From Alphaproteobacteria bacterium (GTDB taxonomy: Bacteria > Pseudomonadota > Alphaproteobacteria > Sphingomonadales > Sphingomonadaceae): 64,000 nt of DNA. Each line of letters starts with the position of its first letter. The stretch's first letter is position 1. The notes under the pieces were generated by a model. The model was not told where the DNA came from, did no database searches, and worked only from the letters and a program-made list of their open reading frames with translations. This document shows, piece after piece, positions 42,853 through 51,964 of the stretch. Position numbers and translations under genes: made by a program. The stretch covers positions 1 through 64,000 of the forward strand of contig JAUHYZ010000001.1 in NCBI GenBank assembly GCA_030426245.1, read 5' to 3'.

Positions 42853-43245
42853 TCAGCGGTCGTCGATCATTGCCAGAAATTCCGCCGCGATCAGCCGCGG
42901 CCCCTCAGGCATGGGCTCGGGATCGACATGGCGGGCAGGGCGGGAATTCTCATCCGGGAAGGCGCGCAGCCAATGTTCGTTCAGCGATGCGCGATTGGAC
43001 GGGTCGGCAAGCTTGATGGCAACGTGGATCACATCATCCAGGCTTCCCCCGGCCGTGCTCAGGATTTCTTCCATGGCGGAAAACAGATTGGCACATTGCT
43101 GGTTCAAGCTGATGGTGCCTGCCGGCTTGGAAGGAGAACCATAGACTGCACTGGATGCAAGCATGCCATTCTTGACGCTGGCGGCGGGAATGGGATGCGC
43201 GCCATGACCTTGCGCGCCAACATAAATGCTTCGCCGTAATCCCAT
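42853..43245 (-). CDS. RidA/YjgF-YER057c family protein
   Basis: 130 aa from ATG 43245, which is preceded by GGAGAGGG; the frame opens 48 bp earlier. RidA-type fold: IYVGAQGHGAHPIPAASVKNGMLASSAVYG, QCANLFSAMEEILSTAGGSLDDVIHVAIKLAD. The family deaminates enamines/imines, and some catabolic members are hydrolases for pathway intermediates. The C-terminal RPARHVDPEPM region differs from the RidA Arg105 motif, so it is probably a specialised subgroup. It heads a RidA-BKACE operon with a palindrome just upstream. Confidence 0.8.
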   Translation of the reverse strand: MGLRRSIYVGAQGHGAHPIPAASVKNGMLASSAVYGSPSKPAGTISLNQQCANLFSAMEEILSTAGGSLDDVIHVAIKLADPSNRASLNEHWLRAFPDENSRPARHVDPEPMPEGPRLIAAEFLAMIDDR

Positions 43246-43296
43246 GGCCCTCTCCGCCAGTTTGCTCTTTGCCCGGCGCATCAGATCGTGCACCGC

Positions 43297-43323
43297 TTAA
43301 ATGTCAGCCTAGCTGTCATTAAG
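43297..43323. promoter_or_regulatory. Imperfect 27-bp palindrome upstream of RidA-BKACE operon
   Basis: Left arm TTAAATGTCAGC, 3-bp centre, right arm GCTGTCATTAAG; 9 of 12 arm positions complementary. It lies 52 bp before the RidA ATG. It resembles the MarR-type sites (TTAAAT...CAGCC) but with different spacing, so a separate operator is equally likely. Confidence 0.45.
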
Positions 43324-43379
43324 AGCGCTGGCAATTGCCTGTGAAAGAGTGAGAAGCATATGAGATCAAGATCGCGAAT

Positions 43380-43398
43380 GCGCGAAATGGCATCGCGC
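43380..43398 (-). terminator. Possible hairpin after TonB receptor gene
   Basis: GCGCG and CGCGC flank a 9-bp loop, 5 bp beyond the receptor stop on the minus strand. No T-run follows, so terminator function is uncertain. Confidence 0.25.
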
Positions 43399-43403
43399 TA
43401 TCT

Positions 43404-45362
43404 TCAAAGGTCCATTGTCATGCGCAGCGTGAATTTGCGCGCGTCCCTGTAGGTGAGCGAGCCGCTCCGCCCCACGTTCCAGCCATAGTTGTCAAACAGA
43501 TTGTCGATCTTGCCGCGAAAGACGACGGATTGGCCGCCAAGCTCCGTCCTGAAGCGAAAGCCAAGATCGAATCTGTTATATTGCGGAACGAACAGGGTAT
43601 TGGCCGCATTCACGGCCCTGTCTCCGACATGCTCAAAGCCGAGATCGAACGACCAGGCCGACTGGCCGGCATCTGGCCGCCAGTCGACATTGGCTATCGC
43701 GCGGTTGCCCACGGTCGAAATCGGACGTTCTTCTATCAGCCCTGTATCGACTGCCTCGCCTTCGATCTTGGGATCTGCCAGCACTGCACCGCCCAGGATG
43801 GTAATGCCCGGCGCCGGATTGGCGCGGAGTGAAAATTCCACGCCCTTGATGTTCAGATTGCCGAGCAGGCGGAAAAAGAGATCCTCGTCCAGATTGTGAT
43901 AGGGGCGCGAAATTCTGAAGGCGCCCAGCAGCATCGTCAGTTCAGGAGAGGGACTGAACCTCAAACCGACTTCTTCCTGCTTCGTGTGGACTGCCGCCGG
44001 TGCTTCGAAGCGGTTTACGGCCCGGTCGGGCGCCGTCAGCGCTTCTTCCATGCCCCTGACGATCGAAGCGAATGCTGTGAAGTCTTCCAGAAACGTATAG
44101 GAAATCGCTGCATTCCAGAGAATGGGCGTATCCTCTGTCAGTACGACAGGAGCAGCCGGGTCGGCAAAGGTCACTTCCTTGCGATAGCTGGTCCGCATGA
44201 TCCCGGCATCAAGCGTAATGGCATCGCCCAGCATGCCGGAATAGGCCAGGCCGACCGTCAATTGCCGCACGTCATCGTCATTGGGTTCGCCGACGTTGAT
44301 TTCCGGTCGTTCGCGGATATCGCGCTCAAGCAGCGTGGACGGCCCCAGATCGATACGCTGTGCGCCGCCGAACTGACGTGTCCTGTCGCGGCCGCGCACG
44401 CTCAGCATCAGCATGTTTCGCGGGTCGAGCGGCTTGATGAGGCGCATTTCGCCGGAGAGCGAACCCTCTTTCTGGTCGGCGCGGGTAATGATGAAACGTT
44501 GGCCCACTGCTCCGTCGGGCGTCACACCCGCCATCTGGTCGGAAAACCAGGAGAAGTCGTTGTGATGGGCATAGAAAACGCCCGTTTCCAACCGCATTCC
44601 AGCCAGCGGCATCTTCGCGATCAGGCCCCAGGCCTGCGTCAAATATTCCGATTCAGCCCAAGGCTGGGCCAGATTTCTCTCCCTCTCGATCTCGGGGGGA
44701 AGATAGTCGCCTCCCACAAGGATATTCGGCTGCGGCTCGGCTTTGCCTCGGTATTGCCCGCTGCCAAAGGCGATGATCTCGCTGGTCGCCGAAGGCCGCC
44801 ATTCGAATACCCCGGCATAGTTGCCGACCACCGCCTTGTCTCCATAGGCGTAGTTGCGGCCGAAAAAACCCGCGCCCGCGAAGAAAGCGGCATTGGTGCC
44901 CCTGATCGGCAGGGATGCTTCCAGAGAGCCCCCGGTCCCTGCATTGAGGTCGGTCTCAGCCTCCAACACGGCTGACGGTTCCTGCGCCGGCTTGTTGATC
45001 GAATAATCGACCAGTCCGGAGGGCGCGGGGAAGGGATAGCCGAGCGCATTGTAGCCGACGCGGATGGAGTTGCCCCGGATCAGGCGGGCAGACATGCGGC
45101 TTATCTGATCGAAATAGAGGCCCTCAATTCGGGCATTGCCTGCGGAAATAGGATCGAAGCCGCGAACTTCTCCCGTCGTGTACAGACCGGTGGTCTCATA
45201 GCCGACCGTTCGGCCGAATGCGTCGTTGGCGCTCGCCACCGCATCTTCGACGATATCCTCTTCATCGGCCGCGCCACTGTCTGAATCCTGCGCGAATGCA
45301 GGTGCGGCGCATATCGCGCCGCCAGCAGCAAGCAGGTGGAATAGTGTCGCAGAAATGCGCAA
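43404..45362 (-). CDS. TonB-dependent receptor
   Basis: About 652 aa. A TTG start at 45362 (GAGGGACGG upstream) gives a normal signal peptide RISATLFHLLAAGG...APAFA-QD; the frame extends to a further TTG at 45416 with no ATG. A divergent plug (about 40-150: GLYTTGEVRGFDPISAGNARIEGLYFD, RVGYNALGYPFPAPSG) precedes a 22-strand-type barrel, with the FDLGFRF and terminal RMTMDL segments. No clear TonB box was seen in the acidic linker, which is unusual. Placed between the catabolic genes and an SBF-like transporter, it may import an aromatic substrate across the outer membrane (inference). Confidence 0.85.
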   Translation of the reverse strand: MRISATLFHLLAAGGAICAAPAFAQDSDSGAADEEDIVEDAVASANDAFGRTVGYETTGLYTTGEVRGFDPISAGNARIEGLYFDQISRMSARLIRGNSIRVGYNALGYPFPAPSGLVDYSINKPAQEPSAVLEAETDLNAGTGGSLEASLPIRGTNAAFFAGAGFFGRNYAYGDKAVVGNYAGVFEWRPSATSEIIAFGSGQYRGKAEPQPNILVGGDYLPPEIERERNLAQPWAESEYLTQAWGLIAKMPLAGMRLETGVFYAHHNDFSWFSDQMAGVTPDGAVGQRFIITRADQKEGSLSGEMRLIKPLDPRNMLMLSVRGRDRTRQFGGAQRIDLGPSTLLERDIRERPEINVGEPNDDDVRQLTVGLAYSGMLGDAITLDAGIMRTSYRKEVTFADPAAPVVLTEDTPILWNAAISYTFLEDFTAFASIVRGMEEALTAPDRAVNRFEAPAAVHTKQEEVGLRFSPSPELTMLLGAFRISRPYHNLDEDLFFRLLGNLNIKGVEFSLRANPAPGITILGGAVLADPKIEGEAVDTGLIEERPISTVGNRAIANVDWRPDAGQSAWSFDLGFEHVGDRAVNAANTLFVPQYNRFDLGFRFRTELGGQSVVFRGKIDNLFDNYGWNVGRSGSLTYRDARKFTLRMTMDL

Positions 45363-45705
45363 GTTCAGACCGTCCCTCGTCCATATCAGAGCTCGACCGG
45401 CGGCGAATGGGACCAAACGGTCTTCTGCGGCCTTGCCCGACTATTTGCTTGTTTTTCCTCTTAACTCTCGAAGCGCTGCTTCCACGCGAGCGGTTGAGAG
45501 GCAAGAAGCGAGAGGAGAGGAGGCACATAGGCAAACTTGAACAATTCGTGCCGCCGCAGGCGGTGCCTGGCATGGGCCGCGCTGGATTTCATTTCGCCGC
45601 CGCTGTTCCGAAAATCTTGTATTGGAGGCGCAGAAGCCTGCATGGGCGGGTGAAGCTTGGCAGATCCGCGTCCATAAGGGAGGAGAATTTGAACAGGGTG
45701 CAATC
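45363..45705. other. Divergent intergenic region, TonB receptor / SBF-like transporter
   Basis: About 340 bp holding both promoters. A CCGCC-GCA-GGCGG mini-hairpin lies at 45551-45563, and a purine-rich tract (GAGAGGAGAGGAGG type) near 45510-45525 could be a ribosome site for a very short unrecognised frame. No convincing gene, RNA or repeated operator was found. Confidence 0.5.
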
Positions 45706-46698
45706 ATGCTGAAGATTCTCCGTCCGGACTCCTTCAGCATCAGCTTGATCCTGGTGATCGTGATCGCCAGCATTTTTCCAGGACGTGGGGCCTTCGGAGA
45801 TGTCCTGCAAACGGCCACGCGCGCGGCGATAACGCTGTTGTTCTTCATGCACGGGGCAAAGCTTTCGCGTGAGGCAATCCTGCGCGGCATGGGGGCGTGG
45901 CGCCTGCATGTCTCGGCGCTGGCGATCACCTTTGTGTTCTTTCCGTTACTGGCGGTCGCATTGACGATGCTGCCCGATCAGCTGATCAAGCCGGAGATAA
46001 AGATCGGCATCCTGTTTCTTTCGGTAGTCCCCGCGACTGTTCAGTCCTCCGTATCCTTCACGTCGATCGCGGGCGGGAATGTGGCTGCAGCGGTCTGCAA
46101 CGCTTCCTTGTCGAACATTCTGGGAGTCTTCCTTACGCCATTGCTGGCTGGCCTTCTGATCCGTGCGTTTGCGGGCAATGGCGGCGTGGATACTGCCACG
46201 GCAATTCAGACCGTGGTGTTGACCTTGCTCGTTCCCTTTATCGTCGGCCACCTCTCCAGGCCGCTGATCGCGTCCTTCGTCGATCGGCACAAAAGTGCGC
46301 TAACCTTGCTCGATCGCGGTGCGATCATCCTGGTCGTCTATTCGGCATTCGGGGCATCCGTGATTGACGGGCTCTGGTCGCGGGTTTCCGGGCTCGATCT
46401 GTTTACGATCGTGGCGGTCAGCATTGCGATGCTCACTGCCGCGTTGCTGATTTCCGTGTTCGCCGCGCGGGTCATGCATATGAGCAGGCCGGATGAAGCT
46501 GCGCTCGTCTTCTGTGCTTCCAAGAAAAGCTTGGCCAGCGGCGTTCCCATTGCTGCGGCCCTCTATCCGGCAGCGATGGTCGGCATCATGATCCTGCCGC
46601 TGATGATATTCCACCTGATCCAGCTGATCGTTTGCGCGGCAATTGCCCGCGCCTATGCGCAGCAAAATAACGCCGAGCAGCGGGCCGAAGCGATCTGA
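45706..46698 (+). CDS. Bile acid:sodium symporter-like transporter (SBF-like, YfeH type)
   Basis: 330 aa from ATG 45706. About nine to ten hydrophobic helices with the SBF_like signature: LLFFMHGAKLSREAI, VVPATVQSSVSFTSIAGGNVAAAVCNASLSN (split by glycine hinges) and FCASKKSLASGVPIAAAL. Likely Na+-coupled uptake or exchange of an organic anion; substrate unknown. Divergent from the TonB receptor and followed after 19 bp by a small membrane protein. Confidence 0.87.
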   Translation: MLKILRPDSFSISLILVIVIASIFPGRGAFGDVLQTATRAAITLLFFMHGAKLSREAILRGMGAWRLHVSALAITFVFFPLLAVALTMLPDQLIKPEIKIGILFLSVVPATVQSSVSFTSIAGGNVAAAVCNASLSNILGVFLTPLLAGLLIRAFAGNGGVDTATAIQTVVLTLLVPFIVGHLSRPLIASFVDRHKSALTLLDRGAIILVVYSAFGASVIDGLWSRVSGLDLFTIVAVSIAMLTAALLISVFAARVMHMSRPDEAALVFCASKKSLASGVPIAAALYPAAMVGIMILPLMIFHLIQLIVCAAIARAYAQQNNAEQRAEAI

Positions 46699-46717
46699 CG
46701 GCAGGCGATGTAGAGAA

Positions 46718-47290
46718 ATGACTTCGCTAGTCCCATTTATCATTCTGTTCGCCATTGTTTTTGGGGTGAACATGCTGCCCGCATTCGGCCCACCGACATG
46801 GTCCATTGTGGTCCTGTACGGACTCAATACGGATCTGCCGGTCGCCACGATTGTGGCGGTCAGCGCAATGGCTGCCGCTACCGGGCGCTTTTTGTTGGCC
46901 ATGGGTTTCAGGCTGCTCGGCGAACATATTCCAGAGAAGATGCGCAGCAATCTGACCGCGGCCAAGGAGGCTTTCGAACGCAACCGGCGAAACGGAATCA
47001 TGGCGCTCGGCCTATTCGCGCTCTCTCCCGTGCCGTCGGCACAACTGTTCGAGGCCGCAGGCCTTGCCGGCGTACGGCTCGTCGGATTTACGATTGCATT
47101 CTTTTGCGGGCGCCTCGTTTCCTATTCGATCTATGCCTTCACGGCAGTGGAGATCCGCGAGTCCTCCTTCGGCGATGTAGTCACGGGATACCTCACCAGC
47201 CCTCTGAATATAGCTCTTCAAATTGCTATGATCATTGGACTAGTTGCGCTGACGCGGATCGATTGGCGGCGCCTGCTGGACCGGAAATGA
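46718..47290 (+). CDS. Small polytopic membrane protein, function unknown
   Basis: 190 aa from ATG 46718. Four to five transmembrane helices with re-entrant-like Gly/Pro motifs (VNMLPAFGPPTWSIVVLYG; LFALSPVPSAQLFEAAG), somewhat reminiscent of VTT/DedA-type proteins, but the match is not strong enough to name. It follows the SBF-like transporter on the same strand and converges with the phosphoribosyltransferase gene. Confidence 0.7.
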   Translation: MTSLVPFIILFAIVFGVNMLPAFGPPTWSIVVLYGLNTDLPVATIVAVSAMAAATGRFLLAMGFRLLGEHIPEKMRSNLTAAKEAFERNRRNGIMALGLFALSPVPSAQLFEAAGLAGVRLVGFTIAFFCGRLVSYSIYAFTAVEIRESSFGDVVTGYLTSPLNIALQIAMIIGLVALTRIDWRRLLDRK

Positions 47291-47321
47291 GGGGCAGGCC
47301 GGCATGGGCTCAGCCGACTTC

Positions 47322-47996
47322 CTATCGCCTGGGGGGCTCGGCAAAGCTCGCAGCCTGCGCAAGCAACTCGACAACTTCGGCATCCTCCGTCTGCCCGAAA
47401 TTGGCGTAATGCGCACCAACGGCGTGGAACGGTTCGGGGGTCGCGAGACATACGATCCGGGTGCACAGCTGCGAAAGTTCTTTGAGGGCCGAAGCCGGTG
47501 CGACCGGGACGGCCAGCACGATGGAGCGTACCTTCGATTGGGCCAGCGCCTGCAGCGCGGCCTTGACTGTGCCGCCCGTGGCGATCCCGTCATCCACCAG
47601 GATGATATTGCGTCCGCCAAGAGCGATGGCTGGGCCTGTGCGGTAGAACTTCCGGCGGCGCTCGATCTCGGCCAGTTCACTGGCGACTTCGCCATCGATA
47701 TAGGCTTTGTCCGCACCCACCAGCCGGGCGGCATCTTCGTCGATGACGATCTGCGGCGATGCACCGTCCACCAAGGCGCCGATCCCGTATTCCTTGTGGC
47801 CGGGGGCGCCGATCTTTCGCACCATCAGTATGTCGAGCGGCGCGTTCAGCCTGCGGGCAATTTCGAAGCCCAATGGCACGCCGCCGCGCGGCAAAGCGAG
47901 CACGACCGGATGGTCTATCGCCAGCGGCTCTAAGGCGTCTGCAAGCAGGCGACCGGCCTCGCGCCGGTTGGTGAAATAGGCGCGGTCATTGCTCAT
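47322..47996 (-). CDS. Phosphoribosyltransferase-domain protein
   Basis: 224 aa. Type I PRTase fold with PRPP-binding loop ILVDDGIATGGT (about 132-143) and PRGGVPLGFEIAR near residue 36. It is not a standard purine or pyrimidine salvage enzyme; this subgroup is habitually linked to erythromycin-esterase and dienelactone-hydrolase-like genes. The ATG overlaps the hydrolase stop (ATGA at 47993-47996), so it is the last gene of a tightly coupled three-gene operon. Nucleobase or other acceptor unknown. Confidence 0.87.
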   Translation of the reverse strand: MSNDRAYFTNRREAGRLLADALEPLAIDHPVVLALPRGGVPLGFEIARRLNAPLDILMVRKIGAPGHKEYGIGALVDGASPQIVIDEDAARLVGADKAYIDGEVASELAEIERRRKFYRTGPAIALGGRNIILVDDGIATGGTVKAALQALAQSKVRSIVLAVPVAPASALKELSQLCTRIVCLATPEPFHAVGAHYANFGQTEDAEVVELLAQAASFAEPPRR

Positions 47997-48652
47997 CGCG
48001 GGCTCCCGTCCAGAAATTTGCCGAACCAAGCGATCGCCAGGTCAACAACCTCATCCAGCGTGCCCGGCTCTTCGAACAGGTGGCCTGCACCCGGTACGAT
48101 CGCGAGCCGGCGTTCGCAGCGCATGGCATCGTGAGCCGCCTGGTTGAGCTCGATCACCACTCCATCCAGGCTGCCGACAATCAGCAACGTCGGGGCGATT
48201 ACGCTTTTCAGCGCATCGGCACCGGCAAGGTCGGGCCTGCCGCCGCGCGAAACGACTGCGCCAATGCTTGGGTCATTGGCAGCGGCACGCAGCGCGGCAC
48301 CGCCGCCGGTGCTCGAGCCGAAATAGGCCGGTTGCAAATGCGCGGTTTCAGGCTGGCCGGCTGCCCAGCGGCTCGCCAGGCGTAAGCGTGAGGCAAGCAG
48401 GCCGATATCGAATACGTTGCGCCGGTCCTGTTCTTCCGCCGGAGAAAGCAGGTCCAGCAGCAGGGTCGCAAAGCCGGCGTCGCGCAGACGCTGGGCAACG
48501 TAATTGTTGCGCGGGCTCAACCGGCCGCTCCCGCTGCCGTGCGCGAAGATCACGATACCCATGGCATTCGCAGGAATGCCCAGAAACGCGGCCAGCTTAT
48601 GCTCACCGATCGTGACTTCGCGGCAGTCGGAAGGGATCTGAAATGTGTTCAT
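47993..48652 (-). CDS. Dienelactone-hydrolase-like alpha/beta hydrolase
   Basis: 219 aa, single compact hydrolase domain. Putative triad Ser114 (FGSSTGGG), Asp163 (GSLDGVV) and His191 (GAGHLF); oxyanion loop FAHGSGSGR. ATG 48652 overlaps the upstream erythromycin-esterase stop (ATGA), and its own stop overlaps the PRTase start, so the three are translationally coupled. Despite the family label, the context is a stress-type operon rather than chlorocatechol catabolism. Confidence 0.82.
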   Translation of the reverse strand: MNTFQIPSDCREVTIGEHKLAAFLGIPANAMGIVIFAHGSGSGRLSPRNNYVAQRLRDAGFATLLLDLLSPAEEQDRRNVFDIGLLASRLRLASRWAAGQPETAHLQPAYFGSSTGGGAALRAAANDPSIGAVVSRGGRPDLAGADALKSVIAPTLLIVGSLDGVVIELNQAAHDAMRCERRLAIVPGAGHLFEEPGTLDEVVDLAIAWFGKFLDGSPR

Positions 48653-49986
48653 AGCCCGAATGGCCATGTTTCGGGTGCGCCATGGGGCCTCTCGCGGCCG
48701 AGCGGAGACACGGCACGGCTTTCTTCGAACCAGACGAAGGCGTCGAATTGGTCGGCCAGGACAGCTTCAAAATAATGGCTCGAAAGTTCCGAATGCGGGC
48801 GGTAGACCACGCCGATCGCGCGTTCGAGCAGTGGCTGAGAAAGTGCGGAGACAAGCTCTTCCTTTGCCTTACCGCGCCAGTCCGTGAGGAAGCGCGCAAT
48901 GCCGGTATGGCGAAATGCGCCTTCCCAGCTGTCGTCGCGCGCAGGGCGCACCCGCATCACTTCCATGTCCGCGCCCCAGTCCGAGGCAGCGGCAACCGTT
49001 CCCCGGTCCGTACCGAAGCCGATCAGTACGGCCTGCTCGCCATAGGCGGTACGGGTAAGTTCGCCGATATTGAATTCGCCCTGCCAGCCCATCGCTGTGG
49101 CCGATGCGTTTCCGACATGCGAATTATGCGCCCAGATCACCGCGCGGGCATCCTCTTGATGCGCCATCAGCGTTTGCAGGGTGTCGAACATGTGCCGGTC
49201 GCGCAGGTTCCAGCTCTCTGCCGCTCCGCGATACATCGAACGGTAATAGCGTTCGGCCGCACGCACGATCCGCGCATTCTGTTCGGCATCGAAATAGGCT
49301 TCGCCGTCACCGCTGCCATTGTCCTCTATAAGTTGCATGCGCCGATGAAGGAGGTCCGTCAGTTGCTCGATCAGGGATTCTTCACAGCTGGTTAGGCCGC
49401 CATGCTCGACCGCGCGCCCATATGCCTGCGGCTCGTCCTGCCAAGGCGTCAGGCAACCATAGCGCCGCCGGGCTTCCGCTGCAGCGTCAGGGGCATGTTC
49501 GTCGAGATAGGCGATGACTGCGTGAATCGATTCGCGCAGGCTGTAAACGTCGAGCCCGCGCATGCTGACGCGGTCCTTCTCCGCCAGATGCTGGTTGTGG
49601 CGGCGCAGCCAGTCGGCGAAGGCCTGCACTTCCTCATTGCGCCACATCCAGGTGGGGAAGCGGACGAAGGGATCGCCGCTACGCGCGCGGGGCGCATTGT
49701 GGCGGACATAGTCGTCAATCTGAGCGACATCCGGCCAGTCGCCTTCGACGGCGACGATATTGAAGCCATGCTTCTCGATCAGGCGGCGCGTGATTTTTGC
49801 GCGCGCGGTATAGAATTCATGCGTACCGTGGGTCGCCTCGCCAAGCAGCACGACGCGGGCATCGCCGAAACGATCGAACGCGGCGGCGAAATCGGGCGCG
49901 TCCGGTTCCGGCAGGTTCTCGGCATGAGCGCGCAAGACTGCGGCCAGCTCGGAGGAGTCCGGCGGAATCTGAGCGTGAACTGTCAT
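48649..49986 (-). CDS. Erythromycin esterase-family protein
   Basis: 445 aa from ATG 49986 with GGAAGGAGAG upstream. The EreA/EreB-like fold shows VVLLGEATHGTHEFYTARAK (two conserved Glu/His pairs), VAVEGDWPDV, MRGLDVYSLRESIHAV and IWAHNSHVGNA. True macrolide esterases are a small subset; most chromosomal members have unknown substrates, so resistance should not be assumed. First gene of the ATGA-coupled operon with a hydrolase and a PRTase. Confidence 0.88.
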   Translation of the reverse strand: MTVHAQIPPDSSELAAVLRAHAENLPEPDAPDFAAAFDRFGDARVVLLGEATHGTHEFYTARAKITRRLIEKHGFNIVAVEGDWPDVAQIDDYVRHNAPRARSGDPFVRFPTWMWRNEEVQAFADWLRRHNQHLAEKDRVSMRGLDVYSLRESIHAVIAYLDEHAPDAAAEARRRYGCLTPWQDEPQAYGRAVEHGGLTSCEESLIEQLTDLLHRRMQLIEDNGSGDGEAYFDAEQNARIVRAAERYYRSMYRGAAESWNLRDRHMFDTLQTLMAHQEDARAVIWAHNSHVGNASATAMGWQGEFNIGELTRTAYGEQAVLIGFGTDRGTVAAASDWGADMEVMRVRPARDDSWEGAFRHTGIARFLTDWRGKAKEELVSALSQPLLERAIGVVYRPHSELSSHYFEAVLADQFDAFVWFEESRAVSPLGRERPHGAPETWPFGL

Positions 49987-50093
49987 GGCTCTCCTTCCCA
50001 TGATCAGCGCAGTGTGCGGCCAGTAAGGACTTGGCATTCCATTCGGGTGCGGACATTGACGCGGGTCATACCCCGCGCTGGCGCCCCGTTATC

Positions 50094-50693
50094 TTACTTT
50101 GCCGCGAAGATCAGGCTTCCCGGCCCAAGCCGGTCCAGCACTTCGCCAATCTTGTTTTCTTGTACGGCAAAGCAGCCCAGGCTTCTGCCGATGCGGCCCT
50201 GCTGGCCGATCAGGTCGCGGCTCACATAACCGGCACCATGGAGGACGATGGCGCGGTCGAATGCAAGGTCGTTCGACGGATCCAGCCCGTGCAGTCTGCG
50301 CGAATGGCCGTGTTTGCCGTAATAGGATTGACCGGTGACATAGCTGCCATCGGACGAAGCGTTCGAACCGGGGCGGTTCGAAAAGCGCTTCAGCCAGCCA
50401 CTATGTCCCGGATCGGAACCGCGGCCATGGGCCACCAGATACGATTGTGCGATACGGCCATTGGCGACGTCCACGAGGTGGAAACGTTGTTCACGCGAAT
50501 GACGTGCGAAGTCTACTATGCCCAGCAGATCGCGTTGGACGATGCTGGAACTGTGTCTATCAAGTGCGGCCATTGCCTGGGAAAGCAGAGCGGGCCTTTC
50601 GGCGCTTTTCACCGCAGCGAAAGCTGGCGATGATACAAGCCCTGCAGATCCGGCAACGATAGCACCGAGAAAATGGCGCCTGTTGATATTCAT
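50094..50693 (-). CDS. Murein L,D-transpeptidase catalytic-domain family protein (YkuD_2)
   Basis: 199 aa. N-terminal twin-arginine-like signal MNINRRHFLG with hydrophobic stretch and AFA-A cleavage site. The YkuD_2 region contains LHGAGYVS (His152) and the catalytic GRSLGCFAV (Cys174). Likely a periplasmic peptidoglycan-modifying enzyme. It is divergent from another L,D-transpeptidase across a 75-bp promoter, suggesting coordinated cell-wall remodelling. Confidence 0.82.
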   Translation of the reverse strand: MNINRRHFLGAIVAGSAGLVSSPAFAAVKSAERPALLSQAMAALDRHSSSIVQRDLLGIVDFARHSREQRFHLVDVANGRIAQSYLVAHGRGSDPGHSGWLKRFSNRPGSNASSDGSYVTGQSYYGKHGHSRRLHGLDPSNDLAFDRAIVLHGAGYVSRDLIGQQGRIGRSLGCFAVQENKIGEVLDRLGPGSLIFAAK

Positions 50694-50768
50694 TTTCGAT
50701 CCCGAATATGCGTTTTAGCTTATATAGGATTCAACTGGGTGCATTCAAATTTGGGGAAGGTTAACGCG

Positions 50769-51953
50769 ATGAAACGACTTTGGCTTGCGATGACTGCATT
50801 TGCCGTCTGCGTCGCAGCGGCGCCTGCTCCAACCCCTGCGTCCGCTCAGGATTCGTCTCCGGCATGGTCAGCCGACAATATCGCCACGCTCGAACGCTGG
50901 GTCGCCATGGCGCCGCGTGACGCCATGCGATCACCTTCCGCCAATGCGCTTCACGCCGCCATTGATCGGTCCGATCCGGATGCAGTGGACCAGGCGGCGA
51001 CGGCTCTGGCCTTGCGGCTCGCCCGGATGCACTTGCTTGGCAGTGCCCCGCAAAGCGAGCGCGTGGGCTGGCATATCGAAGATACCGACAAGGCGATCGA
51101 TCTGGAGCGGCTGCTCAGTCAATCTCTTTCGGTCGGTACGCTCGATGCCTATTTCGCCAGTCTCTCGCCGCGCCATCCCGACTATGCCGCCCTGCGGACC
51201 GCCTATAGCGCCGAAACCGACACGCAGCGCCGAAGGGCCATTGCCAGAAACATGGAACGCTGGCGCTGGATGCCGCGTTCGCTCGGCAATGATTATATTC
51301 TGGTCAACGCCGCCCAGTTCGAAGCGCGCTTGTGGAGGAATGGAGAAAAAGCCGGAACATGGCGGGTAATTGTCGGCAAGCCGAGCACGCCGACACCTGT
51401 GTTCAGCACCACCGTGAGCGGCGTAATCCTCAATCCCTGGTGGGAGATACCCGCCAGCATTGTGCGGGAGAGCATCGGCTCGCTAGTTCGCCGCAATCCA
51501 GCCTATGCGCAATCGCGCGGCTATGTCTGGAGCGATGGCAGATATCGGCAGAAGCCGGGTCCGAACAATGCGCTTGGGGAAATGAAGCTGGCCATGCCCA
51601 ACCGCTTCAGCGTTTACATGCATGACACGCCCAACAAGGAACTGTTCGAGCAGGAGACCCGCGCATTCAGCCATGGCTGCATCCGCACCGGCGATGCCTT
51701 GGGCTTTGCTGCCACATTGCTGGAAGGGGTAAAGAGCCGCGAGGAAATCGATGCGATTGTCGAGACACGCAAGACGACGACCGTCGAGCTTCCGCAAAGC
51801 CTGCCGATTTACATCACCTATTTTACCGCAGCGCCGGATGCCGATGGGAATGTGACGATCCTGAACGATCTATACCACCGCGACGGGCGTATTTCCGTGG
51901 CGAGCGCAGTCGAAACCGAATGTGCAGGCTGGCAAACTCCAGCCATGTCCTAG
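50769..51953 (+). CDS. L,D-transpeptidase (YkuD domain, LdtD-like)
   Basis: 394 aa from ATG 50769 with a Sec signal peptide (PASA-Q near residue 26). The N-terminal scaffold (30-170) is helical; the C-terminal YkuD domain (about 175-370) has HDTPNKELFEQETRAFSHGC with catalytic His302 and Cys304 (SHGCIR). It forms 3-3 peptidoglycan cross-links or anchors lipoproteins. Followed 11 bp later by the two-domain kinase gene. Confidence 0.9.
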   Translation: MKRLWLAMTAFAVCVAAAPAPTPASAQDSSPAWSADNIATLERWVAMAPRDAMRSPSANALHAAIDRSDPDAVDQAATALALRLARMHLLGSAPQSERVGWHIEDTDKAIDLERLLSQSLSVGTLDAYFASLSPRHPDYAALRTAYSAETDTQRRRAIARNMERWRWMPRSLGNDYILVNAAQFEARLWRNGEKAGTWRVIVGKPSTPTPVFSTTVSGVILNPWWEIPASIVRESIGSLVRRNPAYAQSRGYVWSDGRYRQKPGPNNALGEMKLAMPNRFSVYMHDTPNKELFEQETRAFSHGCIRTGDALGFAATLLEGVKSREEIDAIVETRKTTTVELPQSLPIYITYFTAAPDADGNVTILNDLYHRDGRISVASAVETECAGWQTPAMS

Positions 51954-51964
51954 AGAATGGCGAG

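Noticed and set aside
48649-49986. Macrolide resistance gene
   Set aside because: Chromosomal erythromycin-esterase homologues in this kind of operon rarely hydrolyse macrolides; no resistance context is present.
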